From Acidobacteriota bacterium (GTDB lineage Bacteria > Acidobacteriota > Holophagae > Thermotomaculales > Thermotomaculaceae): DNA of 64,000 nt. The stretch covers positions 1 through 64,000 of the forward strand of contig JAADGL010000047.1 in NCBI GenBank assembly GCA_013152385.1. The letters run 5' to 3'. Shown here piece after piece: positions 24,930 to 34,929 of the stretch (the stretch's first letter is position 1; each line of letters begins with the position of its first letter). The position numbers and the translations under genes were made by a program. The notes under the pieces were generated by a model that saw only the letters and a list, made by a program, of their open reading frames with translations, ran no database searches and had not been told where the DNA came from.

Positions 24930-24944
24930 ACGGAGGGGGAGAGT

Positions 24945-26078
24945 ATGGACGTTACGCTGACACAGCTTTTAAAAACAATGGTGGAACAAAACGGAACCGA
25001 TTTGCATATTACGACCAATTCCCCTCCCCAGATCCGTCTGAACGGGAAATTGATTCCTCTGAAACTGCCGCCTTTCAGGCCGACGGATACAAAAAAGATG
25101 ATTTATTCCATTCTCAACGATTCACAGAAACAACGGTTTGAAGAACAGCTGGAATTGGATTTTTCTTTTGGCATAAAGAATTTGGCGCGCTTTCGTGCCA
25201 ATGTGTTTTATCAGCGGGGCGCGGTTGCAGGTGCATTTCGTTTGATTCCGTATGAAATCAGGGGTTTTGACGCATTGGGAGTTCCGAAGGTTGTGGCCAA
25301 ACTCTGCGAACTCCCCCGTGGCCTGATTCTGGTTACCGGCCCCACCGGCAGCGGTAAATCCACAACGCTGGCTTCTATGATTGACAAAGTGAATTCGGAC
25401 AGAAGTGAACATATTATTACCATTGAAGACCCGGTGGAATATCTCCATTCTCATAAAAAATGTATTGTTAACCAGCGGGAAGTTCACACAGACACAAAAT
25501 CTTTCAGCCGGGCATTGCGTGCGGCACTCCGGCAGGACCCGGATGTGGTTCTGGTGGGTGAGATGCGGGATCTGGAAACAGTTGAAACCGCATTGACCAT
25601 TGCTGAAACCGGCCATTTGACTTTTGCAACGCTGCATACCAATTCGGCGGTGCAGACCATCAACCGTGTGATTGATATTTTCCCGGCGCATCAACAGACG
25701 CAGATCCGCACCCAGCTTTCTTTTGTTCTGGAAGCGGTTCTCTGTCAGTCTCTGCTGCCCACCGCAAACGGAAAAGGCAGATGTCTGGCCATGGAAATTC
25801 TAATTCCGAATTCCGCTGTCCGGAACCTGATTCGGGAAGATAAAATTCACCAGATTTACGCCACAATGCAAACCGGCCAGTTGAAACACGGGATGATGAC
25901 ATTCAATCAGTCGTTGGCAAGTCTGTATTTTCAGGGAAAAATTACCCGGGAAGTTGCGTTGGCCAGGTCTTCAAACAAAGAAGAACTGATGGATATGATA
26001 AACCGGGGGGTTGGCGTTGTGGAGATGAAATCGCCAACCGAAAGGCCAAAACGTAATCCAAAGATTAAATACACATAG
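24945..26078 (+). CDS. pilT: Type IV pilus retraction ATPase PilT
   Basis: PilT powers pilus retraction and twitching motility. The 377-residue protein has the short N-terminal domain (GTDLHITTNSPPQIRLNGKL), Walker A GPTGSGKST, the Asp box EDPVEYLH, His box FATLHTNS, and the AIRNLIR-type element here as AVRNLIREDKIHQIY. It follows pilB by 15 bases with a GGAGGGGGAG ribosome site. The C-terminal 20 residues, rich in Lys and Pro, are an extension. Confidence 0.95.
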   Translation: MDVTLTQLLKTMVEQNGTDLHITTNSPPQIRLNGKLIPLKLPPFRPTDTKKMIYSILNDSQKQRFEEQLELDFSFGIKNLARFRANVFYQRGAVAGAFRLIPYEIRGFDALGVPKVVAKLCELPRGLILVTGPTGSGKSTTLASMIDKVNSDRSEHIITIEDPVEYLHSHKKCIVNQREVHTDTKSFSRALRAALRQDPDVVLVGEMRDLETVETALTIAETGHLTFATLHTNSAVQTINRVIDIFPAHQQTQIRTQLSFVLEAVLCQSLLPTANGKGRCLAMEILIPNSAVRNLIREDKIHQIYATMQTGQLKHGMMTFNQSLASLYFQGKITREVALARSSNKEELMDMINRGVGVVEMKSPTERPKRNPKIKYT

Positions 26079-26092
26079 GTCAGGAGGGATGT

Positions 26093-27298
26093 ATGCTTTT
26101 TGAATATACGGGAAGAACCCGGTCCGGTGAAGCCCGATCGGGAGATATCAAGGCGAAACATCGTGAAGAGGCCATTGCCCTTCTGAGAAAACAGAATATT
26201 GTGGTTACTTCCATTAAAGAGAAGGAAGTAACCGGGCTTTCGAAACTCTCTTTCGGGAGTGGAAAGGTTTCGGTAAAAGATCTTGCGGTTTTTACCAAAC
26301 AGTTTTCCGTTATGATTGATGCCGGGCTTCCCCTTGTTCAGTGTCTGGAGGCTCTGGCATCCCAGCAGGAAAATAAGTTTTTTCAAAAAACACTTTTTGA
26401 AATTCGCGGGGATGTGGAATCCGGGTTGACGTTGGCCGATGCCATGGAAAAACATCCGAAAGCCTTTGACAATCTGTATGTGAATATGATTGCGGCAGGC
26501 GAGGCCGGCGGTATTCTGGATATCATTATGCAGCGCCTTTCCATTTACATTGAAAAGGCATACAAATTGAGGGCTGCGGTGAAATCCGCACTGGTTTATC
26601 CAACTACGGTTTTTACATTTGCAATCTTGATCGTGGCGGTTATTCTGTGGAAGGTAATCCCCGCTTTTGCCGGAATGTTCAAGAGCATGGGTGCGGAGCT
26701 GCCGCTTCCTACCCGGATTGTTGTGGGAGCATCCCACTTTATGGTTTCGTTTGGCTGGCTTGTGGTGGTTTTTGTCGTTTTAATGGTGCTTGGAATTCGG
26801 CAGTACTATAAAACTGACGGCGGCCGTCATATGATTGACGGGATTTTGTTGAAACTGCCGATTCTCGGGATGATTTTACGGAAAATCGCAGTGGCCCGGT
26901 TCAGCCGGACTTTGTCTACTCTGGTTTCATCCGGTGTGCCGATTCTGGAGGGGCTGTACATCACAGCAAAAACATCCGGTAATGCCATTATTGAGGATGC
27001 GGTTCTCTCTACCAGGAAATCCGTGGAAGAAGGACGGACAGTGTCCGACCCGTTGAAGGATTCCGGTGTTTTTCCTCCGATGGTGACTCAGATGGTGACG
27101 GTGGGTGAGTCAACAGGTGCGTTGGACACCATGTTGTCTAAGATTGCGGATTTCTATGAAGATGAGGTGGATACTGCGGTTGCCAGCCTGATGTCTCTGA
27201 TGGAGCCGGTGATGATTATGTTTCTGGGCGGCCTGGTCGGCGGTATCGTCGTGTCCATGTATCTGCCTATTTTCAAGATCATCACCCTGGTCAAGTAG
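26093..27298 (+). CDS. pilC: Type IV pilus inner membrane platform protein PilC
   Basis: PilC (GspF family) is the platform that couples PilB and PilT to the growing pilus. The 401-residue protein has an N-terminal soluble segment, two GspF domains (about 70-195 and 275-395) with FTKQFSVMIDAGLPLVQCLEALA and FSRTLSTLVSSGVPILEGL, and three membrane spans. It follows pilT by 14 bases with GGAGG upstream. Confidence 0.95.
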   Translation: MLFEYTGRTRSGEARSGDIKAKHREEAIALLRKQNIVVTSIKEKEVTGLSKLSFGSGKVSVKDLAVFTKQFSVMIDAGLPLVQCLEALASQQENKFFQKTLFEIRGDVESGLTLADAMEKHPKAFDNLYVNMIAAGEAGGILDIIMQRLSIYIEKAYKLRAAVKSALVYPTTVFTFAILIVAVILWKVIPAFAGMFKSMGAELPLPTRIVVGASHFMVSFGWLVVVFVVLMVLGIRQYYKTDGGRHMIDGILLKLPILGMILRKIAVARFSRTLSTLVSSGVPILEGLYITAKTSGNAIIEDAVLSTRKSVEEGRTVSDPLKDSGVFPPMVTQMVTVGESTGALDTMLSKIADFYEDEVDTAVASLMSLMEPVMIMFLGGLVGGIVVSMYLPIFKIITLVK

Positions 27299-27357
27299 GA
27301 ATTTTGCACGGTGGAATTTCCCGCCTGAGAAGGAACGGGAAACCGGGATGATGATTG

Positions 27358-28995
27358 ATGCCTGATATGGAAAAAAGATGGTTCGGGGCAGGAGAAGAAA
27401 TTTCCGGATTGCGTTTTTTCCTGTCCCGGATTTTAACGGCACTTTTGATTCTTATCATAATTTCTCTGTTAAAGGTTTTTGAACCGGCACTGGAGAACTT
27501 TTCACTGATAGTGCTCTTATTTCTCTTATACATATCAGTCATGGTTCTTTGTTTTGTTGCCGGAATCCGACGTAATTTTCTATTGCTTCTGTTTTCAGAT
27601 GCGGTTTTTATTACCTTTATCATTTATCTGACCGGAAGTCAGGATAGCCAATTTCAGTTCCTATATCTGGTTCTGGTGGTCTTCGGCGGATTTTATCTGA
27701 AACGGGAGAATCTTCATTTTCTGGCAGCTGCTTCCATTGCATTTTTCTCTGCTTTATTGCTTCTGGAGTATTTTTCCGTTATTCCCCTACTGGGGGGACG
27801 TCCCCTCAGCGAGACCCGAATTCCGTACATTCTCGGAGTAAATTTTGCCGCCATTTTTCTGGTATCTCTGGTTATCGGTGTCCTATCGGTGAGAATTCGC
27901 CGTTTAACCGGCCAGGTGGAATTGAAGGAAAAACGGTTGCGGGAAATTACTCTGTTGAAAAACCAGATTGTGGATTCCATTCCCAGCGCGATGTTGACAA
28001 CAAATGCGAATTTTCATGTAACTTTCATCAACAAAGCTGCCCGGGAGTTTCTGGAGAAACAGCAGATTTTTGATGAAGCCAGGCTGATGAACGGCGATAT
28101 CAATGATTTTCTTCCTGTGGCTGACATGCTTCTGGAATCAGATGATGCCAGAATGCAGCGTGGAGAATATGAATTCGATAACGGAACCATTATCGGTTTG
28201 AATATGACAAAGATGTATTCAGGTGGGAAATTCATTGGTTTGCTGATCCTGTTTCGCGATTTGACAGAGTGGCGGGCAATGGAAAAGAGTGTGATGTTTA
28301 AAAACAGTCTTATGTCACTGGGGGAGATGGCGGCGGGAATTGCCCATGAAATCCGGAATCCCCTCGCCTCCATTCAGGGGGCGGTTCAATTGCTTCGGGA
28401 ACAGTCCGGGCCGGGCCAGGGGGAAGAACTCTATGAAATTATTCGCCAGGAGATTGACAGGCTGGGGAATACAATTCAGGATTTTCTGAGTTTTACCCGG
28501 GACAACGGCCCCAAAGCGGAGCCGGCAAACATCTGTAAACTTGTGGCGGAAGTTGTCAACCTGTTTGAAAAGGGCTGCAAAGAAGGAATTGAGCTGAATG
28601 TGTCCCCTGTCGTTTATACCGGAGAAGCCTGGGTAAAATGCGAACGGGGGAAATGCAAACGTGTGATCTGGAATATCTTGAAAAATGCGGAGAAAGCCGT
28701 GCAGTATCAGGAAACCCGGCGGATAGATGTGGAGATTGAAACCGCTTTTCCGGAGGTGGTGATCCGAGTTGCCGACAACGGAAAGGGAATTTCGAAAGCC
28801 GCCCGGGACAAGATTTTTCAACCTTATTTTTCAACTTTTGCCAAAGGCTTCGGGCTGGGGCTTTCAATATCAAAAAGTATTGTGGAAGAGATGGGCGGCA
28901 GGATTGAAGCCGGTGACCGTTCCGGTGGAGGTGCGGTTTTTTCGGTCATTCTGCCCCGCTGTGACAATAGCGGAGATGAGGCGGTGAAACAATGA
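27358..28995 (+). CDS. pilS: Sensor histidine kinase PilS
   Basis: PilS phosphorylates PilR and so controls pilin transcription. The 545-residue protein has about six membrane segments in residues 15-180, a PAS domain (about 205-310), a HisKA domain with the phospho-acceptor His330 in AHEIRNPLASIQG, and a HATPase domain with NILKNAEKA (N box), DNGKGI (G1) and GFGLGLSIS (G2). It overlaps pilR by 4 bases. The start at 27358 is ATG; a TTG one codon upstream is also in frame. Confidence 0.9.
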   Translation: MPDMEKRWFGAGEEISGLRFFLSRILTALLILIIISLLKVFEPALENFSLIVLLFLLYISVMVLCFVAGIRRNFLLLLFSDAVFITFIIYLTGSQDSQFQFLYLVLVVFGGFYLKRENLHFLAAASIAFFSALLLLEYFSVIPLLGGRPLSETRIPYILGVNFAAIFLVSLVIGVLSVRIRRLTGQVELKEKRLREITLLKNQIVDSIPSAMLTTNANFHVTFINKAAREFLEKQQIFDEARLMNGDINDFLPVADMLLESDDARMQRGEYEFDNGTIIGLNMTKMYSGGKFIGLLILFRDLTEWRAMEKSVMFKNSLMSLGEMAAGIAHEIRNPLASIQGAVQLLREQSGPGQGEELYEIIRQEIDRLGNTIQDFLSFTRDNGPKAEPANICKLVAEVVNLFEKGCKEGIELNVSPVVYTGEAWVKCERGKCKRVIWNILKNAEKAVQYQETRRIDVEIETAFPEVVIRVADNGKGISKAARDKIFQPYFSTFAKGFGLGLSISKSIVEEMGGRIEAGDRSGGGAVFSVILPRCDNSGDEAVKQ

Positions 28996-30386
28996 ACACA
29001 ACCCGTATTCTACTCGTTGATGATGAAAAGAGTCTCCTTCTGGTGATGAATCAGGCATTGCAGTCCCAGGTGTCGGAAATTCATCAGGCGGAGACGGCGG
29101 AACAGGCACTTTCAATCATGGAGGATGAGGAATTTGATCTTGTTATTACAGACTTGAAATTGCCGGGTTTATCCGGGCTTGAGCTCTTTCAGGAGGCAAG
29201 GAATCGGGGATATCAGCCTGATTTTGTTATTATTACGGCTTTTGCTTCTGCCGCTTCTGCTATTCAGGCTCTAAAGCTGGGCGCATCGGATTACCTGATG
29301 AAGCCCTTCGATTTGGAAGAGTTGAGAATTGTTGTAAATAGAATTCTTTCCCATCGTTCCATGAAAGAAGACGTGAAAACCCTGAAACATCAGTTGATGG
29401 AAGACGTGGACACTGCCGGTATCATTGGAAAAACTCCCGGCATCAGAAGCCTGTTGCAGATGGTCCGCCAGGCTGCACCCACAGACCTCGCGGTACTGAT
29501 TACCGGTGAAAGCGGAACCGGCAAAGAGCTGGTGGCCAAAGCGGTTCATAAGAACAGCAAACGGAAGGAAGGCCGTTTTCTATCTGTCAATTGTGCCGCT
29601 TTACCGGAATCTCTTCTGGAAGCGGAATTGTTCGGAGTTATGAAAGGTGCATACACCGGGGCGGTTTCTTCCCGGAAAGGGCTTTTTGAGCTGGCGGACG
29701 GCGGTACCCTGTTTTTGGATGAAATCGGTGAAATGCCGTTAAGTATGCAATCCAAACTACTTCGGGTTTTACAGGAGTTTGTGATTCGACGTGTAGGTGG
29801 CGAGCGGGATATCCATGTGGATGTCAGAATTGTAGCGGCAACCAATCGCAATCTCGAAGACTTGATTCGGGGGAAGCAATTTCGTCAGGATCTGTTTTTC
29901 AGGATTAACGTGTTCCATTTACAGTTGCCGCCTCTCAGGGAGAGACAGGAAGACATTGCAGTACTTGCCGAGCATTTTATCCGTCGGATCAGCCGACGCT
30001 TGAAAATGGCAGCTCCGCGTATCAGCCCGGACGCACTGAAACGGATGGAAAATTACAGTTGGCCGGGGAACATCCGGGAACTTGAAAATGTCGTGGAAAG
30101 AATTCTGGCATTTTCTCCCGGTGAAGTGATTCTTCCTGAACACCTGCCCGAAGAGATAAACCGGGGGCCCGGGGCATTGTCTGAAGTTGCATTGTCGGAC
30201 AGGGGGATTGATGTGGAGAGAGAACTTCGGCAAATCCGTTATCTTTACATGATAAAAGCTATGGAGAAATGCGAGGGGCACATGAATGAAGCCGCTTCCC
30301 TTCTCGGTATGACATTTCGGTCATTTCGCTACCATTTTCACAAGTTGTGTGAGGAATTCGGAACTCAAACCAGGTATGGGGAATAG
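28992..30386 (+). CDS. pilR: Sigma-54-dependent response regulator PilR
   Basis: This 464-residue NtrC-type activator has a receiver domain (1-120; phospho-Asp in VITDLKLPG), an AAA+ domain (about 145-380) with Walker A GESGTGKE, the sigma-54 contact loop GAYTGA (the common variant of GAFTGA), Walker B GGTLFLDEIGEM, and a C-terminal Fis-type helix-turn-helix (EAASLLGMTFRSFRYHFHKL). Together with PilS it is expected to drive pilA from a sigma-54 promoter; no pilin gene is in the window. Confidence 0.93.
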   Translation: MNTTRILLVDDEKSLLLVMNQALQSQVSEIHQAETAEQALSIMEDEEFDLVITDLKLPGLSGLELFQEARNRGYQPDFVIITAFASAASAIQALKLGASDYLMKPFDLEELRIVVNRILSHRSMKEDVKTLKHQLMEDVDTAGIIGKTPGIRSLLQMVRQAAPTDLAVLITGESGTGKELVAKAVHKNSKRKEGRFLSVNCAALPESLLEAELFGVMKGAYTGAVSSRKGLFELADGGTLFLDEIGEMPLSMQSKLLRVLQEFVIRRVGGERDIHVDVRIVAATNRNLEDLIRGKQFRQDLFFRINVFHLQLPPLRERQEDIAVLAEHFIRRISRRLKMAAPRISPDALKRMENYSWPGNIRELENVVERILAFSPGEVILPEHLPEEINRGPGALSEVALSDRGIDVERELRQIRYLYMIKAMEKCEGHMNEAASLLGMTFRSFRYHFHKLCEEFGTQTRYGE

Positions 30387-30417
30387 CCATTTCCTGCGGT
30401 TCAGGCACTTTCTGCGC

Positions 30418-30423
30418 TATAAT
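30418..30423 (+). promoter_or_regulatory. -10 element (TATAAT) upstream of the ExeA-like gene
   Basis: A perfect TATAAT sits 9 bases before the first ATG of the following gene; the -35 region is weak. It suggests that the ATPase gene and ppdK have a promoter separate from the pil genes. Confidence 0.4.
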
Positions 30424-30432
30424 AGATAGCTG

Positions 30433-32106
30433 ATGGAAAAGGAGTATGTTGTGGAAGAGATTCAGGGACAGGGCCAACAAGCGGCGGCACCGGAAGAAAG
30501 CGAAAAAAGAAGCAGGAAACTCCCTGCTTATCTCCGGTACTGGGGATTGAAACAGTATCCCTTTGCCCTGGCGCCGGATCCGTCCATGATTTACATGAGC
30601 AAGCAGCATCAGGAGTGTCTGGTCCGTTTGAAATTTGCGGTGGTTTCCGGGAAAGGGGGGGCACTTCTGATTTCCGAAAATGCCGGAGACGGAAAAACCA
30701 CACTTCTGAATAAATTTATGCAGACCATTGAAGAAGATGTGGGGTCGGACGTGCGCATCGCATTTCTGGATCATCCCACTTTGTCCGTGAACGAAATGCT
30801 GGGAGAAATTGCCCGGCAGTTTGGCGTGGATGAATTTGATACTTCGGACAAAATAAGCATTCTCAATAACATGCGGAAGAAGCTGACCGAATTAAATGAG
30901 AATAATGTAAAATGTATTGTTGTAATTGATGAAGGGCAGATGCTGGCGCACAACCCGGAAATGCTGCAGGAACTCCGGATTCTGATGAATCTGGTGCATA
31001 ATGGAAATTTTCTGTTGAGCTTTATTCTTTCGGGGCAGAAACCCCTGGAACCGGCGATTCGGAACATGCCGGAATTCTGGCAGCGGCTTCCGGTACGTTT
31101 TTTTCTCCGTAATCTGGATTTTGCGGATACAAAGCGCTTGATTGCCCATAGAATCCGGCTGTCAGGCGGAGACAGCTCAAAGATTTTCAGTGAAACCGCA
31201 TTGAAGGGGATTTACAATTTTTCAGAGGGATGTCCCCGGGTTATTCTGTCAATTTCAGACCTGACACTGGTAATCGGCCACTCCATGTACTCCAAAAAAA
31301 TCGACTTTGCGGAAGTGTCCGAAGCTTGCGGGGACATGAACAAAGGTGGAGAAAGCTATCATTATTTCAATTATCTTAATGATGACCGTCTGGATGCAAG
31401 CGAGGTGAAAAAGCAGAAATGCCCCTTTTGCGAGTCGTTGATTGACGACGGCCTGATTTATTGCCCGAACTGTAATTTTTTGATTGACAAGAAGGTGACT
31501 CCAAGCGCAATTCAGTGCATCCATTGCGGTGTTCTGAATAAACCGGGCTCAACCCTCTGCTCTTTCTGCGGGAAGATTTTAATGGTAGAATGTCCTTTCT
31601 GCGGGGCGCATAACCCCCCCGCAAGGAAACAGTGCGGTGCGTGCGGTTACGCGTTGAATACACAGGCCGGCCCGAATCCGCTGGATGAACTGAAACGGAT
31701 GCTGAACAACGGTGAGCTTGCCGGATATATGGATGTTTCAAAAGTCCGGGACATGTTCGCGAAAGAAGATCCGCTGCTCCTTTTCAGTGTGCAGTCCAAA
31801 TGGTTTCGGAAACTTCCGAAAATTCAGGTTTTCCGGGACGGCCGGCGGATTAAACGGTTCAATGGCGCCGTTATTGTAACAAACCGGGGAATCAGCATGG
31901 TGGGGAGCGGGAATTCCCATTATATTCCCTATTTTCATGCCGACCGGGTTGAACGGACTGTGGACAAGTATTCAACGCTGATAATTTCACTGCGCGAAGT
32001 GCAGGAGAATGTTGTTATTGAGCTTCCCCTGGGGGAAGCGGCCAAGTCTCAGCTGACCATGGCTTTAACCCGTTATATCACGAGTATTCAGGAGGATAAG
32101 GAATGA
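30433..32106 (+). CDS. ExeA/GspA-like AAA ATPase with three zinc ribbons and a C-terminal PH-like domain
   Basis: This 557-residue protein combines an ExeA-type AAA ATPase (about 35-300), three zinc ribbons and a C-terminal beta domain. The ATPase has Walker A ENAGDGKTT (82-90) and Walker B VVIDE (163-167), and starts with YWGLKQYPFALAPDPSMIYMS, typical of ExeA. Cys pairs at 330/333, 344/347, 362/365, 376/379, 387/390 and 401/404 make three complete CxxC-CxxC ribbons. Residues about 450-550 (AVIVTNRGISMVG; YFHADRVE) resemble bacterial PH domains. ExeA/GspA helps insert secretin pores, so a pilus-linked role is plausible. A GTG at 30451 with AAGGAG six bases upstream may be the true start. Confidence 0.78.
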   Translation: MEKEYVVEEIQGQGQQAAAPEESEKRSRKLPAYLRYWGLKQYPFALAPDPSMIYMSKQHQECLVRLKFAVVSGKGGALLISENAGDGKTTLLNKFMQTIEEDVGSDVRIAFLDHPTLSVNEMLGEIARQFGVDEFDTSDKISILNNMRKKLTELNENNVKCIVVIDEGQMLAHNPEMLQELRILMNLVHNGNFLLSFILSGQKPLEPAIRNMPEFWQRLPVRFFLRNLDFADTKRLIAHRIRLSGGDSSKIFSETALKGIYNFSEGCPRVILSISDLTLVIGHSMYSKKIDFAEVSEACGDMNKGGESYHYFNYLNDDRLDASEVKKQKCPFCESLIDDGLIYCPNCNFLIDKKVTPSAIQCIHCGVLNKPGSTLCSFCGKILMVECPFCGAHNPPARKQCGACGYALNTQAGPNPLDELKRMLNNGELAGYMDVSKVRDMFAKEDPLLLFSVQSKWFRKLPKIQVFRDGRRIKRFNGAVIVTNRGISMVGSGNSHYIPYFHADRVERTVDKYSTLIISLREVQENVVIELPLGEAAKSQLTMALTRYITSIQEDKE

Positions 32107-34814
32107 AAAAGTACGTATACTATTTTTCGAAACAGGGTGCGGAAGGCAATGCCGGAATGAAAGACCTGCTTGGCGGCAAGGGGGCCAATCTCGCTGAGAT
32201 GTGCAATCTCGGAGTGCCGGTTCCACCGGGGTTTTCCCTTTCGACAGAAGCCTGCGTCCATTACTATAAAAACAACGGAACCTACCCGGAAGGGCTGGAA
32301 GAGCAGGTAAAAGAGAATCTGGCGCGTCTTGAAAAAGAACTGGGAAAAACCTTCGGCGATGTTAAAAACCCGCTGCTGGTCTCCGTGCGTTCCGGCGCCC
32401 GGGTCTCCATGCCCGGAATGATGGATACCGTGCTGAACCTGGGGCTCAATGATCAATCGGTTCAGGGCCTGGCGGCGGCATCCGGAAATGAACGCTTTGC
32501 CTATGATTCCTACCGCCGTTTCATTCAAATGTTCGGAAATGTGGTTATGGGGATGGAATCGGAGCATTTTGAGTCCAGACTCACTGCAATGAAAAAGGAT
32601 CGCGGCGCGGCCCAGGACACAGACTTGAATGCGGACGATTTGAAGGAACTGGTATCGGTATTTAAGGCAGTCTTCAGGGAAAACACAGGGGAGGATTTTC
32701 CCCAGGATCCGGTGAAACAGCTGTGGAAAGCCATCGGTGCCGTATTCGGGTCATGGAACAATGACCGGGCCATTACCTACCGGAGGATCAATCATATTCC
32801 GGATGACTGGGGAACAGCTGTCAATGTTCAATCCATGGTATTCGGCAACATGGGGAATGACTGCGCCACAGGCGTTGCTTTTACCCGTGACCCTGCTACC
32901 GGTGAAAAACGGTTTTTCGGTGAATATCTGGTCAATGCCCAGGGAGAGGATGTGGTGGCCGGTATCCGTACGCCGCACCCAATCTCAAAGGAACAGGCCG
33001 GAGATTCCGGGTTGAAATCGCTGGAAGAGGAAATGCCGGAAATTTATAAAGAACTGGTTGAGATTTATAAAAAACTGGAAGCCCACTACCGGGACATGCA
33101 GGACCTTGAATTCACCATTGAGAAAGGAAAACTCTATCTGCTCCAGACCCGGAACGGGAAGCGCACCGGTTTTGCCAGTATCCGGATTGCTGTGGATCTG
33201 GTGGAAGAGGGGCTGTTGACCGAAGAAGAAGGGTTAAAAAGAGTGGAACCCACCGCCATTACCCAGCTTCTGGCACCGGTTTTCAACGAGGAGAACAAAA
33301 AGGCGGCTTTGAAAGAAGGACGCCTGATGGCAAAGGGGCTTAATGCCGGCCCGGGGGCAGCCAGCGGCAAGATCGCCCTGTCTGCGGAAAAAGCCATTGA
33401 AATGGCTGAATCCGGGAAAGTAGTTCTGGTACGGTTTGAAACTTCTCCGGAAGACCTCGCGGGAATGGATGTGGCAGAAGGCATTTTGACCGCCCGCGGC
33501 GGCATGACCTCCCATGCTGCAGTTGTGGCAAGGGGAATGGGAAAACCGTGTGTGGTCGGCTGTGGTGAACTGGAAATTGACTACGCTGCCGGTACCGTTA
33601 CCGCCGGCGGCCGGACCCTGAAAGAGGGGGACAATATTTCCATTGATGGAACAACCGGTGAAGTTCTGGAAGGGATTGTGGAAACCATGCCCTCCGAAGT
33701 GATTCAAATCCTGGTGGAAGGCAAAGGCAGTGCCTCCAATTCCATTGTGTATCGTAATTTTACCAAGCTGATCGGCTGGGCGGAAAAGGCAAAACGCCTC
33801 GGCGTCCGTACCAACGCGGATACGCCCCACGACGCGAAAGTTGCGCGGAGCCTCGGTGCCAGGGGTATCGGACTGTGCCGGACAGAACATATGTTTTTTG
33901 ATGAAAACCGTATTCTTGCCGTCCGGGAAATGATTGTTGCCAAAACCACCGAAGAACGGGAAAAGGCTCTGGCAAAAATCCTCCCCATGCAGCGGGAAGA
34001 TTTTGAAGGCATTTTTACAGCAATGGACTCCCTTCCCGTTACTGTCCGGCTGCTGGATCCGCCGCTTCACGAATTTCTGCCCAAAGAGGCGGAAGCCCAG
34101 GCAGAACTGGCGGAACAGCTGGGTGTTGATTTGGAAGCCTTGCGCCAGCGGATTGAATCTCTGATGGAAATGAATCCCATGCTGGGTCACCGCGGCTGCC
34201 GCCTCGGCATCACCTATCCGGAAATCTACAAAATGCAGGTCCGCGCAATTTTCGAAGCCGCTGTGAATTGTAAAGAAAAGGGTGTAAACCCGGTTCCCGA
34301 AGTGATGATTCCCCTGGTCGGTTTCAAATCCGAGCTGGCGTATTTAAAAGAGATACTGGTGAAGGAAATCGAAACCGTATTTGAAGAGCGGGGAACCCGT
34401 GTGGACTACCTGCTGGGAACCATGATCGAAGTTCCCCGGGCAGCCATCACTGCTAATGAAATTGCGGAAATCGCGCAGTTCTTCTCGTTTGGTACCAACG
34501 ACTTGACTCAGATGGGTCTTGGTTTTTCCAGAGATGATGCCGGAACCTTTATCGGGGATTACCTGAAGAAGAAAATTTTCCCCTTTGACCCTTTCCAGTC
34601 CATTGATGTGGCGGGGGTCGGAGAACTGGTACGGATTGCCTGTGAAAAAGGCCGGAGCGTAAAGCCGGATTTGAAATTGGGAATCTGCGGAGAGCATGGC
34701 GGCGATCCGAAATCCGTTCATTTCTGCCACAATGTCGGATTAAACTATGTCAGCTGTTCTCCATACCGGGTACCGGTGGCGATTCTCGCTGCTGCCCAGG
34801 CAAATTTAGACTGA
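32103..34814 (+). CDS. ppdK: Pyruvate, phosphate dikinase
   Basis: PPDK interconverts pyruvate, ATP and phosphate with PEP, AMP and pyrophosphate, allowing gluconeogenesis or PPi-linked glycolysis. The 903-residue protein has the N-terminal ATP-grasp domain (GGKGANLAEM; SVRSGARVSMPGMMDTVLNLG), the phospho-His domain (GGMTSHAAVVARGMGKPCVVGC; His near residue 470) with the regulatory Thr two residues before the His, and the PEP-binding barrel with the catalytic Cys near residue 862 in GICGEHGGDP. Length is standard. It overlaps the ExeA-like gene by 4 bases and ends in a strong terminator. Confidence 0.97.
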   Translation: MKKYVYYFSKQGAEGNAGMKDLLGGKGANLAEMCNLGVPVPPGFSLSTEACVHYYKNNGTYPEGLEEQVKENLARLEKELGKTFGDVKNPLLVSVRSGARVSMPGMMDTVLNLGLNDQSVQGLAAASGNERFAYDSYRRFIQMFGNVVMGMESEHFESRLTAMKKDRGAAQDTDLNADDLKELVSVFKAVFRENTGEDFPQDPVKQLWKAIGAVFGSWNNDRAITYRRINHIPDDWGTAVNVQSMVFGNMGNDCATGVAFTRDPATGEKRFFGEYLVNAQGEDVVAGIRTPHPISKEQAGDSGLKSLEEEMPEIYKELVEIYKKLEAHYRDMQDLEFTIEKGKLYLLQTRNGKRTGFASIRIAVDLVEEGLLTEEEGLKRVEPTAITQLLAPVFNEENKKAALKEGRLMAKGLNAGPGAASGKIALSAEKAIEMAESGKVVLVRFETSPEDLAGMDVAEGILTARGGMTSHAAVVARGMGKPCVVGCGELEIDYAAGTVTAGGRTLKEGDNISIDGTTGEVLEGIVETMPSEVIQILVEGKGSASNSIVYRNFTKLIGWAEKAKRLGVRTNADTPHDAKVARSLGARGIGLCRTEHMFFDENRILAVREMIVAKTTEEREKALAKILPMQREDFEGIFTAMDSLPVTVRLLDPPLHEFLPKEAEAQAELAEQLGVDLEALRQRIESLMEMNPMLGHRGCRLGITYPEIYKMQVRAIFEAAVNCKEKGVNPVPEVMIPLVGFKSELAYLKEILVKEIETVFEERGTRVDYLLGTMIEVPRAAITANEIAEIAQFFSFGTNDLTQMGLGFSRDDAGTFIGDYLKKKIFPFDPFQSIDVAGVGELVRIACEKGRSVKPDLKLGICGEHGGDPKSVHFCHNVGLNYVSCSPYRVPVAILAAAQANLD

Positions 34815-34835
34815 ATATTTTTTGTGAATTGACCG

Positions 34836-34863
34836 AAGCCCGCCGGGAGGCGGGCTTTTTTTA
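34836..34863 (+). terminator. Rho-independent terminator after ppdK
   Basis: AGCCCGCC and GGCGGGCT form an 8-base-pair stem with the loop GGGA, followed by a run of eight T residues. Confidence 0.92.
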
Positions 34864-34929
34864 TGTGTTACACTTTTATTGAAAAAACGAAACGGGCATT
34901 TTCCTGAAAATGTCCGGTGGGAGGAATCA

